A stretch of DNA of 63,474 nucleotides, taken from the NCBI RefSeq assembly GCF_018986435.1, contig NZ_JAHMIN010000013.1, positions 101,134 to 164,607 of the forward strand, written 5' to 3'. This document shows positions 62,519-63,474 of this stretch, in pieces. Position numbers and translations under genes: made by a program. The notes under the pieces were generated by a model, which saw nothing but the letters and a program-made list of their open reading frames with translations, ran no database searches and was not told the origin of the DNA. Source of the DNA: Hahella sp. HN01. GTDB taxonomy: Bacteria > Pseudomonadota > Gammaproteobacteria > Pseudomonadales > Oleiphilaceae. Position 1 is the stretch's first letter; every line of letters begins with the position of its first letter.

Positions 62519-63304
62519 ATGATAATTAGAAGGTTGGCGGCAAAGCTACTTAAAATGCTCCTTCCGTTTTCTTTCTACTGCGGTTTGCTACAGAACGTAG
62601 AAGCGGCGCAGCGCCAGGTAGTACTGGCCGCGACTGAGTATCCTCCTTATTACGGCGAGCATTTAGAGAGTAAGGGATTTATCTCGGAGATCATCTCTAC
62701 GGCCTTTCAACGAGTCGGGTATGACGTGGAGGTAAAATTTTTACCCTGGAAAAGAGCTTATGGCATGGCGCAGGCTGGCGATTTTGATGGGGTCTACACT
62801 GGGTGGTATCGCAAAAACCGGGAGCAGTGGTTTGAGTTTTCAGATCCTCTTCCAGCCAATGAGTTGGGGTTTTATGCTCTCAGGGAGCGTAATATTTCTT
62901 ATGTCGTACTGAATGATTTACAGCCATACAAAATAGGCGTGGTGCGGGGCTATGTGAATCCGCCTGAGTTTGAACAGGCCAGATTGAATACCATTGAAGT
63001 CACCGAAGACCGCCAGAATATTCTTAGCCTTTCCCGTGGCTGGATTGATCTTGTGCTGATTGATAAGTTTATGGGGCAGTATATTATCAACACGGAATTT
63101 CCCGACTCCGTCAAGAAGTTCATCTGGCTAGACCCTCCGATCAAGGTGGAAAATCAATACCTGATGTTTTCTAAGAAAGCGAAGAATTTTTTGAAAACCT
63201 CACAGGACTTCAATCATGGCTTAAAGCAACTGGCGCAAGAAGGTAAGATTGACGCGATTATTTCCAAACACAGGTCGCTGTGGGTAACCTCAAAAGGAAA
63301 GTGA
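62519..63304 (+). CDS. Periplasmic solute-binding protein, SBP family 3
   Basis: 261 residues with a signal peptide (about 1-29) and the family 3 fold: LAATEYPPYYGEHLESKGF, LPWKRAYGMAQAGDFDGVYT and YKIGVVRGYVNPPEF. No transporter genes are next to it, so it may act as a sensor or orphan amino-acid binding protein. Confidence 0.85.
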   Translation: MIIRRLAAKLLKMLLPFSFYCGLLQNVEAAQRQVVLAATEYPPYYGEHLESKGFISEIISTAFQRVGYDVEVKFLPWKRAYGMAQAGDFDGVYTGWYRKNREQWFEFSDPLPANELGFYALRERNISYVVLNDLQPYKIGVVRGYVNPPEFEQARLNTIEVTEDRQNILSLSRGWIDLVLIDKFMGQYIINTEFPDSVKKFIWLDPPIKVENQYLMFSKKAKNFLKTSQDFNHGLKQLAQEGKIDAIISKHRSLWVTSKGK

Positions 63305-63474
63305 AAGGTGTTCGTCATGGGGCATGCAGGCAAATCGCACTATGTGGCTACATAGTAGCCAGACCCGATAGCACTTTTTTTAAGTAACCATGGTCCCAGC
63401 CCGCTCGTAGCCTCTTAGTTTTTATACCTCCTTTGTCCGTCTTCTCATTCTTCAATAAATTCAACGCCATATGT
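63305..63474. other. Right-end non-coding sequence
   Basis: 170 nt with no supported gene or strong hairpin. Confidence 0.3.

Overview
The window reads as chromosomal DNA of a marine gammaproteobacterium close to Hahella. This is inferred from the protein sequences and from a Pseudomonas-like gene order; it has not been checked by a search. The left 24 kb is conserved housekeeping DNA: tgt (3' end), yajC-secD-secF, suhB, trmJ-cysE, iscR-iscS, ndk-rlmN-pilF-rodZ-ispG-hisS-yfgM-bamB-der, then ackA-pta on the other strand and a frameshifted GGDEF-EAL gene. Two things stand out here. SuhB has lost the inositol-monophosphatase metal-binding residues. The isc locus jumps from iscS straight to ndk, with no iscU, iscA, hscB, hscA, fdx or iscX, and IscS lacks its usual C-terminal tail.

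From 24 to 39 kb the content becomes accessory: tatD, an EAL-HDOD protein, and two identical tRNA-Glu genes in 182-bp duplicated units separated by a MITE-like element. A CDF metal exporter follows. Next comes a metalloprotease locus: an anchored protein that looks like a free-standing prodomain (28880-29704), followed by two secreted metzincin proteases whose catalytic domains start directly after the signal peptide. One protease carries beta-gamma-crystallin and ricin modules, the other only the ricin module. Further on are an alpha/beta hydrolase, fadE, unknown genes and an overlapping cupin/DUF2971 pair.

From 40 to 50.5 kb there are two AT-richer stretches of unknown small genes, lipoproteins, a SUKH-type protein and gene remnants, interleaved with normal genes (metY, a DUF454 gene, an ABC exporter, ppiC, an MBL-fold gene). 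The composition and gene types resemble toxin-immunity accessory regions. A direct repeat of about 160 bp sits immediately upstream of two unrelated small genes (49347-49504 and 49902-50060).

The right end (50.5-63.5 kb) holds a PhyH dioxygenase divergent from an AraC regulator, a decayed HAD gene, a GNAT gene, a FinR-like LysR regulator divergent from fpr, small envelope/stress proteins, a diacylglycerol-kinase-like gene with a metallophosphoesterase, an L,D-transpeptidase overlapping an M15-like peptidase, a two-BON-domain protein, AT-rich unknown genes and a solute-binding protein. No rRNA, CRISPR array, prophage or intact transposase gene was seen.
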